Shown: positions 18,381 through 27,366 of the stretch, piece by piece
Layout of the letters: each line of letters opens with the position of its first letter
Numbering within the stretch: position 1 is the stretch's first letter
Assembly: GCF_023195535.1 (NCBI RefSeq)
Contig: NZ_JALPNF010000003.1
Coordinates: 248,001 to 312,000 of the forward strand
DNA length: 64,000 nucleotides
Source of the DNA: Sphingomonas faeni
GTDB lineage: Bacteria > Pseudomonadota > Alphaproteobacteria > Sphingomonadales > Sphingomonadaceae
Direction of reading: 5' to 3'
Program-made: the position numbers and the translations under genes
The notes under the pieces: model-generated
The model's input: only the letters and a program-made list of their open reading frames with translations
Told to the model about the DNA's origin: nothing
Databases searched by the model: none

Positions 18381-18944
18381 ATGAGCAACGACCCCCACGC
18401 CATGCCGACATGGCACGGCACCACCATCCTCTCGGTCCGCCGCGGCGGCAAGGTCGTCGTCATCGGCGACGGCCAGGTCTCGATGGGCCAGACCGTCATG
18501 AAACCCAACGCGCGGAAAGTGCGCCGCCTTGGTGACGGCAGCGTCATCGGCGGATTCGCCGGCGCGACCGCGGACGCCTTCACGCTGTTCGAGCGCCTCG
18601 AGCGCAAACTCGAAGCGCATCAGGGCCAGCTTCTGCGCGCCGCGGTCGAACTCGCCAAGGACTGGCGCACCGACAAGTTCCTCCGCAACCTCGAAGCGAT
18701 GATGATCGTCGCCGACAAGGACGTTACGCTGATCCTCACCGGTAACGGCGACGTCCTCGAACCCGAAAACGGCGTCGCCGCGATCGGCTCCGGCGGAAAC
18801 TACGCCCTGGCCGCGGCCCGCGCGCTGGTCGAATACGAGACCGATGCGGAGGTCCTCTGTCGCAAGGCAATGCACATCGCCTCCGAACTCTGCGTCTACA
18901 CCAACGACCGCCTCACGGTCGAAACGATGGACAGCACGACCTGA
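18381..18944 (+). CDS. hslV: ATP-dependent protease HslUV, peptidase subunit
   Basis: 187 residues. After a short propeptide ([13 protein letters not shown]) comes the catalytic N-terminal Thr of [21 protein letters not shown], the HslV/proteasome beta signature. [14 protein letters not shown] near residue 138 is the conserved C-terminal motif. The dodecamer is capped by HslU and degrades misfolded and specific regulatory proteins in the cytoplasm. hslU lies 118 bp downstream with a family C repeat between them, instead of the tight hslVU spacing usual elsewhere. Start taken at the first ATG of the family-like N-terminus; MPTWHG would be a shorter alternative. Confidence 0.96.
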   Translation: MSNDPHAMPTWHGTTILSVRRGGKVVVIGDGQVSMGQTVMKPNARKVRRLGDGSVIGGFAGATADAFTLFERLERKLEAHQGQLLRAAVELAKDWRTDKFLRNLEAMMIVADKDVTLILTGNGDVLEPENGVAAIGSGGNYALAAARALVEYETDAEVLCRKAMHIASELCVYTNDRLTVETMDSTT

Positions 18945-18968
18945 TGCGAAAACGCGCCGCCTAAATCC

Positions 18969-19050
18969 CGTCACCCCAGCGCACGCTGGGGTCTCCCCGT
19001 TTTAGAGCGTGCCCTCGCGGCACGAGATCCCAGCTTTCGCTGGGATGACG
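18969..19050. repeat. paired palindrome, family C (GTCATCCCAGCGAAAGCTGGGAT)
   Basis: CGTCACCCCAGCGCACGCTGGGGTCTC and the inverted ATCCCAGCTTTCGCTGGGATGACG surround the core GCGTGCCCTCGCGGCA. The element sits inside the hslV-hslU intergenic region and ends 12 bp before the hslU ATG. A matching element is at 27274. Confidence 0.85.
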
Positions 19051-19061
19051 AATTGGAAGCC

Positions 19062-20375
19062 ATGAACGACCAGCTCACCTCCAAGGCAGCCCTGTCTCCT
19101 AAACAGATCGTCGCCGCACTCGACGCCCACATCATCGGCCAGGCCGCTGCAAAACGCGCGGTCGCCGTCGCCATGCGCAACCGCTGGCGCCGCCAGCAGC
19201 TCAGCGAAGACCTCCGCGACGAGGTCACGCCCAAGAACATCCTGATGATCGGACCGACCGGCTGCGGCAAGACCGAGATCAGCCGCCGCCTCGCGAAACT
19301 CGCCGACGCGCCGTTCGTGAAGGTCGAGGCGACCAAGTTCACCGAGGTCGGCTATGTCGGCCGCGACGTCGAACAGATCGCCCGCGACCTCGTCGAGGAA
19401 GCCATTCGCCTCGAAAAGGAACGCCGCCGCGTCGCCGTCAAGGACAAGGCCGAGGAGGCCGCAATGTCCCGCCTGCTCGACGCGCTCACCGGCAAGAACG
19501 CCAGCGAGGCGACGCGCGAGAGCTTCAAGCAGCGCTTCCTCGATGGCCACCTCAACAACGCCGAAGTCGAGATCGAGATCGAGCAGGCCCCGGCCATGCC
19601 GTTCGACATCCCCGGCGGCGCGCCGCAGATGATCAATCTCGGCGAGATGATGAAGTCGTTTGGCGGTGGCCAGCAGCTCAAGCGCCGCAAACTCACGGTC
19701 CACGCGGCGTGGGACAAGCTCGTCGAGGAAGAGGCCGACAAGCGCCTCGACCAGGACGAGGTCAGCCGTGCGGCGCTGGCCGATGCGGAAGCCAACGGCA
19801 TCGTCTTCCTCGACGAGATCGACAAGATCGCGGTCAGCGACGGCCGCGGCGGCTCGATCAGCCGCGAAGGCGTTCAGCGTGACCTGCTGCCGCTGATCGA
19901 AGGCACGACGGTCGCGACCAAGTACGGCCCGATGAAGACCGACCACATCCTCTTCATCGCCTCGGGTGCGTTCCACGTTGCCAAGCCGAGCGATCTGCTC
20001 CCCGAACTCCAGGGCCGCCTGCCGATCCGCGTCGAGCTCAAGGGCCTCACCGAAGCCGATTTCGTCGCGATCCTGTCCGACACCAAGGCGTCGCTGCCGC
20101 TGCAATACAAGGCGCTGATCGCGACCGAAGGCGTCGGCATCGAGTTCACCGAAGACGGCATCGCCGCGATCGCGCGCATCGCTGCCGAAGTGAATGCCGA
20201 GATCGAGAACATCGGCGCGCGGCGTTTGCAGACGGTGATGGAAAAGCTGCTGGAGGAGGTAAGCTACAACGCGGAGGATCGCGGCGGCTCGAACCTCGTC
20301 ATCGACGGCGCGTATGTCGACAGCCAGTTAAAGGAAATCGCGCGCAACACGGACCTCAGCCGCTTCGTGCTGTAG
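19062..20375 (+). CDS. hslU: HslUV ATPase subunit
   Basis: 437 residues. AAA+ unfoldase: [31 protein letters not shown] (N-terminal HslU signature), Walker [10 protein letters not shown] (near residue 60), then the I-domain, Walker [12 protein letters not shown] (near 250), and the [20 protein letters not shown]-domain. The C-terminus LSRFVL matches the tail that docks into HslV. It unfolds substrates and feeds them to HslV. ATG at 19062 is preferred over an in-frame TTG at 19053; GGAAG lies 4-8 bases upstream. Confidence 0.97.
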   Translation: MNDQLTSKAALSPKQIVAALDAHIIGQAAAKRAVAVAMRNRWRRQQLSEDLRDEVTPKNILMIGPTGCGKTEISRRLAKLADAPFVKVEATKFTEVGYVGRDVEQIARDLVEEAIRLEKERRRVAVKDKAEEAAMSRLLDALTGKNASEATRESFKQRFLDGHLNNAEVEIEIEQAPAMPFDIPGGAPQMINLGEMMKSFGGGQQLKRRKLTVHAAWDKLVEEEADKRLDQDEVSRAALADAEANGIVFLDEIDKIAVSDGRGGSISREGVQRDLLPLIEGTTVATKYGPMKTDHILFIASGAFHVAKPSDLLPELQGRLPIRVELKGLTEADFVAILSDTKASLPLQYKALIATEGVGIEFTEDGIAAIARIAAEVNAEIENIGARRLQTVMEKLLEEVSYNAEDRGGSNLVIDGAYVDSQLKEIARNTDLSRFVL

Positions 20376-20398
20376 GCAGGACACCGGTCGGTTTTGTA

Positions 20399-20521
20399 TC
20401 CTCCCCACGCCAGGGGAGGTGGCGCCAAAGGTGACCGAGGGGGAGGACACGCAACGGACGTGACCCCTTTCCTCCCTCTCCGTCTGGCAAGGGCCAGCCA
20501 CCTCCCCCTGGCGGGGGAGGA
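20399..20521. repeat. paired palindrome, family A
   Basis: CTCCCCACGCCAGGGGAGGTGGC opposite AGCCACCTCCCCCTGGCGGGGGAGG, with GAGGGGGAGGACACGCAACGG in the middle. Lies after hslU and before the nitroreductase, so it may form the 3' end of the hslU message. Confidence 0.85.
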
Positions 20522-20579
20522 TTGATTGTTACGATAGACGTCGGATAATTTTCGTTATGGGCGCCGTCAGGAGAAGATC

Positions 20580-21254
20580 ATGGACGTGACCGAAGCCATA
20601 GCCGCTCGCCGATCCGTCCGATGCTTCCTCGACATCCCCGTCGACCCGCTTCTGCTACACGACCTGGCCGTAAAAGCATCGCGAGCAGCAACCGGCGGCA
20701 ACCTCCAGCCCTGGCACATTGCCATAGTCCAAGGCGAACCGCTGGCCCGCCTCAAGGCAATAATGGCCGAAAAGATCGCAACCGGCGCCACCGAAACCCC
20801 AGCCTACGACATCTACCCGAAAGACCTCACCGCCCCCTACCGGGACCGACGCTACGCCGTCGGCGAAGCGATGTACGCCCACATCGGCATCCCCCGCGAC
20901 GACAAGGCTGCGCGCCAAGAATGGTTCGCCCTAAACTTCGCATTCTTCGGGGCCCCGGCCGCGTATTTCTGCACGGTCGACAAGCGCATGGGCCCGCCCC
21001 AATGGTCGGACCTTGGCATGTACCTGCAAAACCTAATGCTGCTCGCGGTGGACGCTGGCCTTGCCACCTGCCCGCAGGAATGCTGGGCGATGTATCCGGA
21101 AACGGTTGGGACGTTTCTCGGGATACCGGAAGACCGCATGCTCTTCTGCGGCATGGCGATCGGCTACGAGGACAAGACCGCCCCGGTCAACGCGCTGCGC
21201 ACCGAGCGCGCAGACGAGGCGGAATGGTTGACGACTATCCAGCCGTCATCCTGA
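20580..21254 (+). CDS. nitroreductase-family FMN oxidoreductase
   Basis: 224 residues. The N-terminus AIAARRSVRCFLDIPV has the R-x-S/R FMN-phosphate motif of the nitroreductase fold; AATGGNLQPWHIAIVQG and the later GLATCPQECWA and FCGMAIGYEDK are conserved family patches. Uses NAD(P)H to reduce nitroaromatics, quinones or similar compounds; the physiological substrate is unknown. AGGAG lies 9 bases before the ATG. The last codons and the TGA stop come from the family B repeat at 21244, so the C-terminus (QPSS) is partly repeat-encoded. Confidence 0.92.
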   Translation: MDVTEAIAARRSVRCFLDIPVDPLLLHDLAVKASRAATGGNLQPWHIAIVQGEPLARLKAIMAEKIATGATETPAYDIYPKDLTAPYRDRRYAVGEAMYAHIGIPRDDKAARQEWFALNFAFFGAPAAYFCTVDKRMGPPQWSDLGMYLQNLMLLAVDAGLATCPQECWAMYPETVGTFLGIPEDRMLFCGMAIGYEDKTAPVNALRTERADEAEWLTTIQPSS

Positions 21255-21325
21255 CGAAAGTCAGGACCCAGGGTAACGGAGGGCCGCCCTTATGGCTCTG
21301 GATCCTGACTTTCGTCAGGATGACG
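21244..21325. repeat. paired palindrome, family B, overlapping a stop codon
   Basis: CGTCATCCTGACGAAAGTCAGG with its inverted mate 50 bp on. The TGA inside the left arm terminates the nitroreductase, and the right arm ends a few bases before the stop of the convergent gene at 21329. Confidence 0.88.
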
Positions 21326-21328
21326 GGA

Positions 21329-21595
21329 CTACAGAATCACCGTCACCGGCTTGGCGCCCTTGATCCCCGCGAGGATCATCGCTTCCCAAATCGCCGGATC
21401 ACCCGCAGCGGCCATCGCCTTGTCGGGTTCGCGCAACGTCTTCAGTACGGCGAGCGCATCGGGCAGGTAATCGGGCCAGGCATCGTCGATCAGCCGCGAC
21501 GCCGATTCGGCATCGCCGCCCGCGTTGCAACTGATCCGCTGTCCCGCCAGCACGCGCGCGACGCGTTCGGCAACGGGGGTCGTGGAAACGTCCAT
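21329..21595 (-). CDS. conserved small protein, function unknown
   Basis: 88 residues with an acidic, alanine-rich helical sequence (ESASRLIDDAWPDYLPDALAVLKTLREPD, then GDPAIWEAMILAGIKG). No signal peptide or membrane segment. GAGGAGAG precedes the ATG, and codon use matches the neighbours, so it is probably real. I do not recognise a characterised family. It is downstream of the helicase in the same direction (54 bp away from its stop), but reads the opposite order, so co-transcription is possible only if the helicase messages read through. Confidence 0.65.
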   Translation of the reverse strand: MDVSTTPVAERVARVLAGQRISCNAGGDAESASRLIDDAWPDYLPDALAVLKTLREPDKAMAAAGDPAIWEAMILAGIKGAKPVTVIL

Positions 21596-21649
21596 GTTCG
21601 CTCTCCTCGCGGGTCGGCATACAGCAAACCCGCGAGGCGAACGAGAGGC

Positions 21650-23083
21650 TTAGCGCGCCGGGCCCGAGCCTGCGCCGCGTGCCGGTCCGCGGTTGCCGCC
21701 GCCGGCAGGACGCCCGCCGCCAGCCGGACGACCGCCGCCGCCCTGGCCACCGGGACGCCCACCGCCCTGGGGACGTCCGCCGCCGCCCTGGCCGCCACGG
21801 CTCGCACCCGCATAGCTGCGGCCGTTGCTACCGGTGGGGTTGGCCGAATGCGTCGCGCGCGGACGTGCCGGATCGCGCGGACGATCGATCCGGACTTCGG
21901 GATCGGCACCCATCGTCTTGACGCGCGTCTGCTTGATCTGGTTCGACAGATTGACGAAATCCGCCGGCAGCGGCTGGACCGTCACCTTCTGGCGGGTGAT
22001 CCGCTCGATGTCGCGCAGGTACGCCTTCTCGTCATCCGCGCAGAACGCGACGGCGATGCCGCTCGCGCCCGCACGCGCGGTACGGCCGATGCGGTGGACA
22101 TACTGCTCTGCGACGTTCGGCAGCTCGAAGTTGATGACGTGGCTGACGCCCGAGACGTCGATGCCGCGGGCGGCGATGTCGGTCGCGATCAGGACCTTGA
22201 CCTTGCCCTGCTTGAACTCGCCGAGTGCGCGCTCGCGCTGGCCCTGGCTCTTGTTGCCGTGAATCGCGTTCGACGCGATGCCGTTGCCCGCGAGCAGCTT
22301 CACGACGCGGTCGGCGCCATGCTTGGTGCGCGTGAATACGAGCGCACGGTCGATCGCAGGATCGGCCAGCGTGATCGTCAGCAGCGCCTGCTTCTCCGAC
22401 TGGTTGCAGAAGGTGACATACTGGTCGACGCGCTCGGCAGTCGTCGCGGCCGGCTTCACCGACACCGTCTTCGGGTCGAGCAGGAACTGGCTGGCCAGCT
22501 CGCGGATCGCGACCGGCATCGTCGCCGAGAAGAACAGCGTCTGGCGCTTCTTCGGGAGCATGCGGACGATCTTCTTCAGCGCGTGGATGAAGCCCAAGTC
22601 CATCATCTGGTCGGCTTCGTCGAGCACGAGGATCTCGATCATCGACAGGTTGCAGAAGCCCTGCTCGATCAGGTCGATCAGGCGGCCCGGCGTGGCGACG
22701 AGGATGTCGACGCCGCGGCTCAGGTCCTGGCGGTTCTTGTTGATGCTGGTGCCGCCGAACACGGTGGTCACCGACATCTTGCTGAACTGGCCGTAGGCGC
22801 GGGCGCTGTCGGCGATCTGGCTGGCGAGTTCGCGCGTCGGTGCAAGCACCAGCATGCGGCAATGCGTCGGCAGGACGCGCTTCTGGTTTTCGGTCAGCCG
22901 CTGGATCGACGGCAGCACGAACGCCGCGGTCTTGCCGGTGCCGGTCTGCGCGATGCCGAGCAGGTCGCCGCCCTCGAGCAGGATCGGGATCGACTGCGCC
23001 TGGATCGGCGTCGGCTCGGTATAGCCCTTGGCTTCCAGCGCGCGGACGAGGGGCTCGGCAAGGCCGAGGTTTGCAAATGACAT
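21650..23083 (-). CDS. DEAD-box ATP-dependent RNA helicase
   Basis: 477 residues. Q motif region (LVRALEAKGYTEPTPIQAQSIP), motif I AQTGTGKT, motif Ib PGRL, motif II VLDEADQMMD, motif III SATMP, motif VI HRIGRTARAG. The core ends near residue 375. The tail, about 420-477, is rich in Arg-Gly-Gly (GGGRPQGGGRPGG and similar), an RNA-binding extension typical of RhlE/cold-shock helicases. It remodels RNA, likely in ribosome assembly or mRNA decay. Start is the ATG opening SFANLGLAEPL; frames upstream are not helicase-like. A 225-bp leader precedes it. Confidence 0.96.
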   Translation of the reverse strand: MSFANLGLAEPLVRALEAKGYTEPTPIQAQSIPILLEGGDLLGIAQTGTGKTAAFVLPSIQRLTENQKRVLPTHCRMLVLAPTRELASQIADSARAYGQFSKMSVTTVFGGTSINKNRQDLSRGVDILVATPGRLIDLIEQGFCNLSMIEILVLDEADQMMDLGFIHALKKIVRMLPKKRQTLFFSATMPVAIRELASQFLLDPKTVSVKPAATTAERVDQYVTFCNQSEKQALLTITLADPAIDRALVFTRTKHGADRVVKLLAGNGIASNAIHGNKSQGQRERALGEFKQGKVKVLIATDIAARGIDVSGVSHVINFELPNVAEQYVHRIGRTARAGASGIAVAFCADDEKAYLRDIERITRQKVTVQPLPADFVNLSNQIKQTRVKTMGADPEVRIDRPRDPARPRATHSANPTGSNGRSYAGASRGGQGGGGRPQGGGRPGGQGGGGRPAGGGRPAGGGNRGPARGAGSGPAR

Positions 23084-23308
23084 GTAGAGTCTCTCAAATG
23101 TGCCGGGCTCGCGAATCCACACAAGGACGCGCGAGGGGCGGTGGTGTTTTGACACCCCGCGTGAAAAGGGAAGCCCGTTGGAAACGACCGAGGCGGAGCC
23201 AAGACCTGTAAAGGTCCAATCACGCTGCATTACGCTTCGATGGCGGCCCTCTGACGTATCGCCGTCGAAAAGTCAACCTTCGGCGCGGGTCAGCGCGCCG
23301 CCGCAGGG
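23084..23308 (-). promoter_or_regulatory. long leader upstream of the RNA helicase
   Basis: About 225 bp without a gene between the helicase start and the stop of the Crp/Fnr regulator. Helicases of this type often have long 5' leaders that act in autoregulation or cold-shock control. I see no defined structure, so the assignment is by position only. Confidence 0.3.
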
Positions 23309-24037
23309 TCAGCCACGGATCTGATCGAGGTGCAGATAGCGCTCGTTGAACTCGGCCGCATCGCGCAGCCCGGGCCAATCGACCACGCTGACCTGACGCT
23401 TTTTCCGCGCGATCAGCCCATCGGTTTCAAGCGATTTCAGTACGCGGTTGACGTGCACCGGGGTCAGCCCGAGCGCATCGCCGAGCTGTTCCTGCGTCAT
23501 CGGCAACTCATAGGCCATACCGCCGACCAGCGCCGAATTCCTGAACCGCACGGAGAATTCGCACAGCAGGTGCGCCAGCCGGCTGCGGGCATTGCGCCTT
23601 CCGACATTCAGCAGCCACTCGCGGTGGATCGATGCCTCGACCAGCGCATCGATCCACAACGCCTGGCCCGCCGCCGGGCATGATTCGACGAACAGGCGCA
23701 GCGCCGGGATCGGCACCTCGGCCAGCGTCAGCCGGGTCAGTGCCTGGATGTCGTGATCGGATTCGTTGAGGAACAGGTTCTGCAGGTCGACGAACTCGCC
23801 GGGCATCAGGATCGATACGATCTCGCGCTCGCCATTGGGGGTCAGCTTCTGCCGATAGGCGAGGCCATCAAGGATGAACGCGCACCGCGTCGGACGCTGG
23901 CCCTCGCGCAGCATATAGGTCGACGCATCGATCGTCCGCATCTTGAACGGCAAGGCGGCAATCTGGGCGCGATCGTCCGCCCGCAGTTCCATCCGCGACT
24001 CGAACTTCCGAATAACCTGTTCAGTCACGGTGGACAT
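23309..24037 (-). CDS. Crp/Fnr-family transcriptional regulator
   Basis: 242 residues. An N-terminal cyclic-nucleotide-type beta-roll (about 20-130, MLREGQRPTRCAFILDGLAYRQ) is followed by the dimerisation helix and a C-terminal winged helix-turn-helix (LPMTQEQLGDALGLTPVHVNRVLKSLETDGLIARKKRQVSV). No N-terminal Cys cluster, so it is not an oxygen-sensing Fnr with an iron-sulfur centre. The recognition helix (TPVHVNRVL) is of the CRP_bact2 type common in sphingomonads. Start taken at MSTVTEQV; 24058 is an alternative ATG. Confidence 0.9.
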   Translation of the reverse strand: MSTVTEQVIRKFESRMELRADDRAQIAALPFKMRTIDASTYMLREGQRPTRCAFILDGLAYRQKLTPNGEREIVSILMPGEFVDLQNLFLNESDHDIQALTRLTLAEVPIPALRLFVESCPAAGQALWIDALVEASIHREWLLNVGRRNARSRLAHLLCEFSVRFRNSALVGGMAYELPMTQEQLGDALGLTPVHVNRVLKSLETDGLIARKKRQVSVVDWPGLRDAAEFNERYLHLDQIRG

Positions 24038-24222
24038 ATCCACGTGCACTCTCCGCATCCAGGGCAGGAGCACTCGTTTCTCGCTGTCACCCTCTCTGGG
24101 ATAGCGCGTCGCCGGGCCGTGCACCTTATCCCAGGATTGAGCGGTCCGACAAAACCCATGTTACATTGTGAGTGTGATTATTCTGCCAGCGTGGCCGGTC
24201 GAAGGCGCCCCGCGGCATGGGT

Positions 24223-24513
24223 TCAGACGTGCGGTGAGGCAGGTGCGCTGCTGGAGGTGTTGCCGGGCGCGTCGCCGACCTCGTCGCCGGCCTCGTCGAT
24301 CATGACGGCGACAGCCAGCAGAACTCGTCCCCGGTCGTTTCGCACCGCGACGCTAAAGTGCGCGCCGTGGCGTGCGATGGCCGGATGGTCGCTAAGATAA
24401 TCGCCCGCGAAGATGACCGCCTGGACGCGCGCTTCTTCGTCGTTCGCCAGATCGGTGCCGTCGTCGTCATTGACGGGTTTGTGGTTGTCGATGTCGAAGA
24501 AGTATCTGGGCAT
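24223..24513 (-). CDS. DUF6894-type small protein
   Basis: 96 residues beginning MPRYFFDIDNHKPVNDDDGTDLANDEEARVQAV, the typical DUF6894 opening seen in many Alphaproteobacteria. Soluble, acidic, no signal peptide. GAGGAAG precedes the ATG at 24513; the earlier ATG at 24528 lacks a good ribosome binding site. Function is not known; family members are often stress-induced. Divergent from the FAH-family gene at 24664. Confidence 0.8.
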   Translation of the reverse strand: MPRYFFDIDNHKPVNDDDGTDLANDEEARVQAVIFAGDYLSDHPAIARHGAHFSVAVRNDRGRVLLAVAVMIDEAGDEVGDAPGNTSSSAPASPHV

Positions 24514-24663
24514 GCTCGACTTCCTCAACCGTTACGCAAGCTCGACAATAACAGGCCGTCAATCGCTCCGCTCTTACCAAAATCAGTTTCTGTGCACGGT
24601 GCATGCTCGACTTGAACTGCGTCGCGAGCGTAGGATGCGTGCAAACAATAGAGGATCAGCCGC

Positions 24664-25692
24664 ATGAAACTGGCCAGCCTGAAGCATCCCGATGCCATCA
24701 AGGGACGAGAGCGCGGACGAGACGGCAAGCTCGTCGTCGTCTCGAACGATCTCGCATGGTATGCCGATGCGAGCCATATCGCGCCGACGTTGCAGGCCGC
24801 GCTCGACGACTGGGATCGGCTGTCGCTCGATCTCAGGAACCTGTCGACCGATCTCGAACACGAGATGATCCCGATGCGGCGCTTTCACGAGCATGACGCC
24901 GAGTCGCCGCTTCCGCGTGCGTATCAATGGGCCGACGGTTCGGCGTATGTGAATCACGTCGCGCTGGTCCGGCAGGCGCGTGCGGCGGAGATGCCCGACA
25001 GCTTCTGGCACGATCCGCTGATGTATCAGGGCGGCTCGGACGGTTTCCTTGGGCCCCGCGATCCGATCCCGCTCGGCGACGAGGCGTGGGGCTGCGACAT
25101 GGAGGGCGAGGTCGTCGTCGTGACGGGCGACGTGCCGATGGGCGCGACTCGTGACGAGGCGCTCGCGGCGATCCTGCTCGTCGGGCTGACCAACGACGTT
25201 AGCCTGCGCAACCTGATCCCCGGCGAACTCGGCAAGGGCTTCGGTTTCTTCCAGTCGAAGCCGGCGAGTGCCTTTTCGCCGGTGTTCGTGACCCCCGACG
25301 CGCTCGGCGACTGGTGGCAGGACGGCAAGCTGCACCGAAAACTGATGGTCGATCTCAATGGCCAGCCGCTCGGTCGCGCGGAAGCCGGGGAGGATATGAC
25401 GTTCGATTTCGGCACGCTGGTCGCGCACGCGGCCAAGACGCGGAAACTCGGCGCAGGCACGATCGTCGGCTCGGGCACCGTCTCGAACCGCGGCCCCGAT
25501 GGCGGCCCCGGCAAGTCGATCGGCGAGGGCGGCGTCGGCTATTCCTGCCTCGCCGAAGTCCGCACGATCGAGACGATCCAGGGCGGCAAACCGATCACGC
25601 CGTTCCTCAAAAAGGGCGACGTCGTGCGAATTTGGGCGGAGGACGACAAGCGCCACCCGATCTTCGGCGTGATTGAACAGACCGTTGAATAG
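24664..25692 (+). CDS. fumarylacetoacetate hydrolase-family enzyme
   Basis: 342 residues. FAH-type fold: a small N-terminal domain (1-80), then the catalytic domain with the MYQGGSDGFLGPRDPIP substrate loop, the metal ligands in DMEGEVVVVTGDV (near residue 140), LVGLTNDVSLRNL, FQSKPASAFSPVFVTPD and GTIVGSGTVSNRGPDG. Members hydrolyse or decarboxylate acylpyruvates in aromatic or sugar-acid catabolism. Residues match the larger two-domain subgroup often called fumarylacetoacetate hydrolase family, not FahA proper. No pathway partner sits next to it, so the substrate is open. GAGGATCAG precedes the ATG. Confidence 0.9.
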   Translation: MKLASLKHPDAIKGRERGRDGKLVVVSNDLAWYADASHIAPTLQAALDDWDRLSLDLRNLSTDLEHEMIPMRRFHEHDAESPLPRAYQWADGSAYVNHVALVRQARAAEMPDSFWHDPLMYQGGSDGFLGPRDPIPLGDEAWGCDMEGEVVVVTGDVPMGATRDEALAAILLVGLTNDVSLRNLIPGELGKGFGFFQSKPASAFSPVFVTPDALGDWWQDGKLHRKLMVDLNGQPLGRAEAGEDMTFDFGTLVAHAAKTRKLGAGTIVGSGTVSNRGPDGGPGKSIGEGGVGYSCLAEVRTIETIQGGKPITPFLKKGDVVRIWAEDDKRHPIFGVIEQTVE

Positions 25693-25703
25693 ATAGCCCG
25701 CTC

Positions 25704-25768
25704 CTCCTTGTTTCCCCGCGAAGGCGGGGACCCAGTCTGGGCTCCCGCCTTCGCGGGAGAACAAGGAG
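25704..25768. repeat. perfect palindrome, family E (CCCGCGAAGGCGGG)
   Basis: CTCCTTGTT..CCCCGCGAAGGCGGGGACCCAG folds onto GCTCCCGCCTTCGCGGGAGAACAAGGAG; outer arms CTCCTTGTT/AACAAGGAG match exactly. It follows the FAH gene and could act as its 3' hairpin. Related elements lie at 34959, 49588 and 61333. Confidence 0.85.
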
Positions 25769-25919
25769 TTGGCGGAATGGCCTGCGTAAGTGTTTCGGCC
25801 GGCCCGTAATTTCCACCCGGCCATCGTAAGCCCGAAAATCCCCTCGCAATCGCTGTTGAAATTTAATAACACGCTTCGGTAAGAGTGTTCCGCGGTCACA
25901 GCGGCCTCATGGAGATGGA

Positions 25920-27215
25920 ATGACGATGGCAAGCGAGCATCCGCGCGCCAATTTGCAACCGCTCACGTTGCATATCCCCGAGCCGAAGTTCCGCCCCGGC
26001 GACGCGGTGGACTTCGCCGAAGTCGACGTGCCGCCCGCCGGCGAGGCGCGCCGCCCCGATACCGCGGACAAGGCGTCCGACTTCATCGATCTCGCCTACA
26101 CCCTGGTCCGCGTGCTCGACGACGACGGCAATGCGGTCGGGCCGTGGGATCCCAAGCTGTCGCCCGACGTGATGCGCCGGATGTTGCGCAGCATGGCACT
26201 GCTCCGCGCGTTCGACGAGCGCATGTTTCGCGCGCAACGCCAGGGCAAGACCAGCTTCTACATGAAGGCGCTCGGCGAGGAGGCGGTCGCGGTCGCGGCG
26301 GCGTATGCGCTCGATTACGAGGACATGTGCTTCCCCTCCTATCGCCAGCAGGGTCTGTTGATCGCGCGAGGCTGGAGCCTCGTCGACATGATGAACCAGA
26401 TCTATTCGAACACGGCCGACAGGCTCGGCGGCAAGCAGCTGCCGATCATGTACTCGGTCAAGGAAGCCGGCTTCTTCTCGATCTCGGGCAACCTTACGAC
26501 GCAATACCCACAGGCCGTCGGCTGGGCGATGGCGTCCGCCGCCAAGGGCGACACGCGCATTGCGGCGACCTGGTGCGGCGAGGGCTCGACCGCTGAGGGC
26601 GACTTCCACTCGGCGCTGACCTTCGCGACGGTTTACCGCGCGCCTGTGATCTTCAACATCGTCAACAACCAGTGGGCGATCTCCAGCTTCTCCGGGTTCG
26701 CCGGCGCCGAGGCGACGACCTTCGCGGCGCGCGCGGTCGGCTACGGCATCGCGGGGCTCCGGGTCGACGGCAACGACGCGCTCGCGGTCTACGCCGCGAC
26801 CGAATGGGCCGCCGAGCGCGCCCGCACCAACCAGGGCCCGACGCTGATCGAGCACTTCACCTATCGCGCGGAAGGCCATTCGACCTCGGACGATCCCGGC
26901 CAGTATCGCAGCGAAGGCGAACCCAATGCCTGGCCGCTCGGCGATCCGATCAAGCGCCTCAAAGACCACCTCATCGCGATCGGCGAATGGGACGACGACC
27001 GCCACGCTGCGCAGGACAAGGAACTCGCCGAGCAGGTCAAGGCGGCGCAGAAGGAAGCCGAGAAGAATGGCATCCTCGGCCACGGCCTCCACCAGCCGCT
27101 CGAATCGTTGTTCGACGGCGTGTTCGAGGAACTGCCTTGGCATCTGAAGGAGCAACGCCAGCAGATGCTCGACGAGGAATCCGCGAGCGGCCGCCCATGG
27201 GATATCAAGGCATGA
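25920..27215 (+). CDS. bkdA1: branched-chain 2-oxoacid dehydrogenase E1 alpha
   Basis: 431 residues. FYMKALGEEAVAVAAAYAL and FPSYRQQGLLIARG are E1-alpha core motifs; the thiamine diphosphate motif runs from GEGSTAEGDFHSAL to NNQWAISS (about residues 223-248). YRAEGHSTSDDPGQYR is the phosphorylation-loop region that distinguishes branched-chain E1 alpha from pyruvate E1 alpha. With E1 beta and E2 downstream it decarboxylates 2-oxoisovalerate, 2-oxo-3-methylvalerate and 4-methyl-2-oxopentanoate in Val/Ile/Leu breakdown. GGAGATGG precedes the ATG. Confidence 0.94.
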   Translation: MTMASEHPRANLQPLTLHIPEPKFRPGDAVDFAEVDVPPAGEARRPDTADKASDFIDLAYTLVRVLDDDGNAVGPWDPKLSPDVMRRMLRSMALLRAFDERMFRAQRQGKTSFYMKALGEEAVAVAAAYALDYEDMCFPSYRQQGLLIARGWSLVDMMNQIYSNTADRLGGKQLPIMYSVKEAGFFSISGNLTTQYPQAVGWAMASAAKGDTRIAATWCGEGSTAEGDFHSALTFATVYRAPVIFNIVNNQWAISSFSGFAGAEATTFAARAVGYGIAGLRVDGNDALAVYAATEWAAERARTNQGPTLIEHFTYRAEGHSTSDDPGQYRSEGEPNAWPLGDPIKRLKDHLIAIGEWDDDRHAAQDKELAEQVKAAQKEAEKNGILGHGLHQPLESLFDGVFEELPWHLKEQRQQMLDEESASGRPWDIKA

Positions 27216-27273
27216 GCGCGTTGATGTCCACGACGTGTGCCTGCCCGCTCCCCCGCGTCGCTCCACCCCCATC

Positions 27274-27355
27274 CGTCATCCCAGCGAAAGCTGGGATATC
27301 CCGGTTATCGAGCGTGCCCTCGCGGCATGAGACCCCAGCTTTCGCTGGGGTGACG
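27274..27355. repeat. paired palindrome, family C, between bkdA1 and bkdA2
   Basis: CGTCATCCCAGCGAAAGCTGGG and its inverted mate around the GCGTGCCCTCGCGGCATGAG core, the same layout as the hslV-hslU element. It ends 11 bp before the bkdA2 ATG, so the ribosome binding region borders the repeat. Confidence 0.88.
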
Positions 27356-27366
27356 AAGGTGTTTGT

